Positions 19,173-20,419 of a stretch of DNA of 20,419 bases are shown piece after piece. Position 1 is the first letter of the stretch. Each line of letters begins with the position of its first letter. Position numbers and translations under genes: made by a program. The stretch comes from Lautropia sp. (lineage in GTDB: Bacteria > Pseudomonadota > Gammaproteobacteria > Burkholderiales > Burkholderiaceae_E). Below the pieces are notes generated by a model. The model did no database searches. It was given only the letters and a program-made list of their open reading frames with translations, and was not told the DNA's origin. The stretch covers positions 1 through 20,419 of the forward strand of contig JACCRJ010000353.1 of NCBI GenBank assembly GCA_013813615.1. The letters are read 5' to 3'.

Positions 19173-20417
19173 TCACTTCTTCTTGGGAAGATTGGAAGGC
19201 GCGTACTGCTCCTTCGGGTCGGCCTTGGTCAGGTCGCAGCCGACCTCGCCGAGCCAGTAGGGCTTGATCTCGCCGAAATCCTTGATCACCTTCACCGAAT
19301 GATCCGCGTTCACCCCGATCATCCGCATATGATGGGCAGTGTGCTGGCTCTTGGGATCGATGCACATCTTGCCTTCGGGCGAATCGATGCAGGCCTGCCC
19401 GGTTGCGATCACCTCGCGGATCTTCGCCTTGTCGGTGGACTTGGCACTCTCCACCAGCATCTTGTACATGTACATCGCGACATAGGCGTTGTAACCCATG
19501 TCGTTGATGTACTTCTCGTCCGGAAACTTCGCGCGCCAGCGCTTCTTGAAGTCCTCAGCCGGCGCGGTGTCGATCTCCTCGAACCAGTTGGCTACCGCAT
19601 GCATGTTCGCCAGAGCCGGCGGCTGGAACCGCTTGTGTTCGAAACCGAGCATGACCTTGATCGGGCTGCCCATCGGCAGGTTCAGTTTGGCGGCAGCGGC
19701 CTGCTCGAAGAACGAGTCCTGGGCCGCGCCGACATTGAGCATCATCAGCCAGTCCGGCTTGGCCCGCTGGATGTTCTGGATGGTCTGGCTGAACTGCGAC
19801 ACGCCCAGCGGAATGAACTCCTGGCCGATCACCTCACCACCCTCCTTTTTCAGGAGGTCGCGGGTCCATTCCGCCGTCAGCTGGCCGAAGTTATAGTCAG
19901 CAGCCACGATGTAGACCCGCTTTCCGAACTTCTCCACCATCCACGGCACCAGCGTGGACAACTGCTGCTCCGGCACCGCGCCGACGCTGATCATGTTGCC
20001 GTCGCAGACTCCACCCTCATACTGGTTGGTGTAGATGTAGAGCTTGTCGGCGCGGTTCACGATAGGCCGCAGCGCTTCGCGCGAGGCGCTGGTGATGCCG
20101 CCGATCAGCACCTCGACCTTGTCGCGCTGGATCAGCCGGCGGGCGAACTCCTGGTAGCGGGCGTTGTCGCCTTGCGGGTCCAGGTGCAGCAGCTCGATCT
20201 GCCGGCCCATGATCCCGCCCTTCGCATTGATTTCCTCGACCGCCAGCTGGGAGCCGTGCAATTTCGGCAGGCCGAGCAACGCGAGGTCGCCCGAGATGTC
20301 TTCAAGCAGGCCGATCTTGATCTTTTCCTGGGCACCGGCCTCCGGCACCCCCCCTGTCAGCAGCCCCAGCGCTGCAGACCCCGCCAGCAGCACGCTCGTG
20401 ATCCGATTCTTGCGCAT
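19173..20417 (-). CDS. Sec-exported substrate-binding protein, UrtA-like (second transporter)
   Basis: 414 residues, complete; its ATG is 2 bases from the right edge, so its promoter is outside the window. Residues 1-29 are a Sec signal peptide (MRKNRITSVLLAGSAALGLL..., likely cleavage AGA/QEK). The mature fold begins IKIGLLEDISGDLALLG, then GGIMGRQIELLHLDPQGDNARYQ, GGITSASREALRPIVNRA, YIYTNQYEGGVC, VAADYNFGQ, and a late SPEGKMCIDPKSQHTAHHMRMIG. That last block corresponds to the 'APeG.v.md.knhH......ig' stretch of UrtA and AmiC. It captures ligand in the periplasm for the downstream permeases. It differs from the other transporter's binding protein in export route and in much of its sequence, so the two systems are likely not redundant copies. 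Confidence 0.92.
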   Translation of the reverse strand: MRKNRITSVLLAGSAALGLLTGGVPEAGAQEKIKIGLLEDISGDLALLGLPKLHGSQLAVEEINAKGGIMGRQIELLHLDPQGDNARYQEFARRLIQRDKVEVLIGGITSASREALRPIVNRADKLYIYTNQYEGGVCDGNMISVGAVPEQQLSTLVPWMVEKFGKRVYIVAADYNFGQLTAEWTRDLLKKEGGEVIGQEFIPLGVSQFSQTIQNIQRAKPDWLMMLNVGAAQDSFFEQAAAAKLNLPMGSPIKVMLGFEHKRFQPPALANMHAVANWFEEIDTAPAEDFKKRWRAKFPDEKYINDMGYNAYVAMYMYKMLVESAKSTDKAKIREVIATGQACIDSPEGKMCIDPKSQHTAHHMRMIGVNADHSVKVIKDFGEIKPYWLGEVGCDLTKADPKEQYAPSNLPKKK

Positions 20418-20419
20418 CG

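Noticed and set aside
18188..19267. 359-residue plus-strand open frame opposite the LivH-type permease
   Set aside because: Asp/His/Arg-rich antisense shadow; the permease on the other strand has all family hallmarks.
1..20419. CRISPR arrays, insertion sequences, tRNA or rRNA genes, phage or integrase genes
   Set aside because: No spaced direct repeats, transposase-like proteins, terminal inverted repeats or RNA-gene signatures were seen on either strand.

Overview
The window is gene-dense, high-GC DNA (about two thirds G+C by eye) from a proteobacterium, most likely an environmental beta- or gammaproteobacterium. The basis is codon use, ATGA-coupled operons, Tat and lipoprotein export signals, and family content: App1-type DUF2183, GlsB/YeaQ, and a DUF6502-DUF5666 pair. 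The sequence alone does not fix the genus. I see no rRNA, tRNA, transposase, integrase or CRISPR array, and no gene-free stretch over 300 bases. The largest gaps are 6696-6935, 8443-8665 and 2706-2899.

Left part (1-7382), mixed small units: a possible C-terminal tail of a gene cut by the window edge; a VOC/glyoxalase-fold protein; an 'amino acid synthesis' PF06684/DUF1185 protein on the minus strand; an App1-like phosphatase; a GlsB/YeaQ membrane protein facing it across a strong hairpin; then a tightly coupled trio of DUF6502 (DNA-binding-like), a DUF5666 lipoprotein and a glycerate-kinase-fold protein whose diagnostic motifs are degraded. The trio is preceded by a perfect 9-bp dyad inside a 19-bp promoter spacer. 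A MarR regulator follows.

Middle part (7351-15758), a probable amide or carbamoyl-nitrogen utilisation island. A leaderless (cytoplasmic) AmiC-like binding protein on the minus strand diverges from a plus-strand operon. In order the operon encodes an AtzG/GatC-like small subunit, an amidase-signature hydrolase (GatA/AtzE-like), a nitrilase-superfamily hydrolase, a LivH/UrtB-type permease, a Tat-exported binding protein, a LivM/UrtC-type permease, and LivG/UrtD- and LivF/UrtE-type ATPases. The likely logic is uptake of an amide, urea-like or ureido compound, its hydrolysis by two unrelated C-N hydrolases, and control through the cytosolic AmiC-like receptor and perhaps the MarR protein.

Right part (15799-20417), a second complete HAAT-family ABC transporter on the minus strand, in the order binding protein, LivH/UrtB, LivM/UrtC, LivG/UrtD, LivF/UrtE. 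It converges on the first operon. Its components look even more like urea/short-amide (UrtABCDE) systems. No urease gene is in the window, so its substrate is not established. In total the window carries three proteins of the AmiC/UrtA binding fold, one of them without an export signal.
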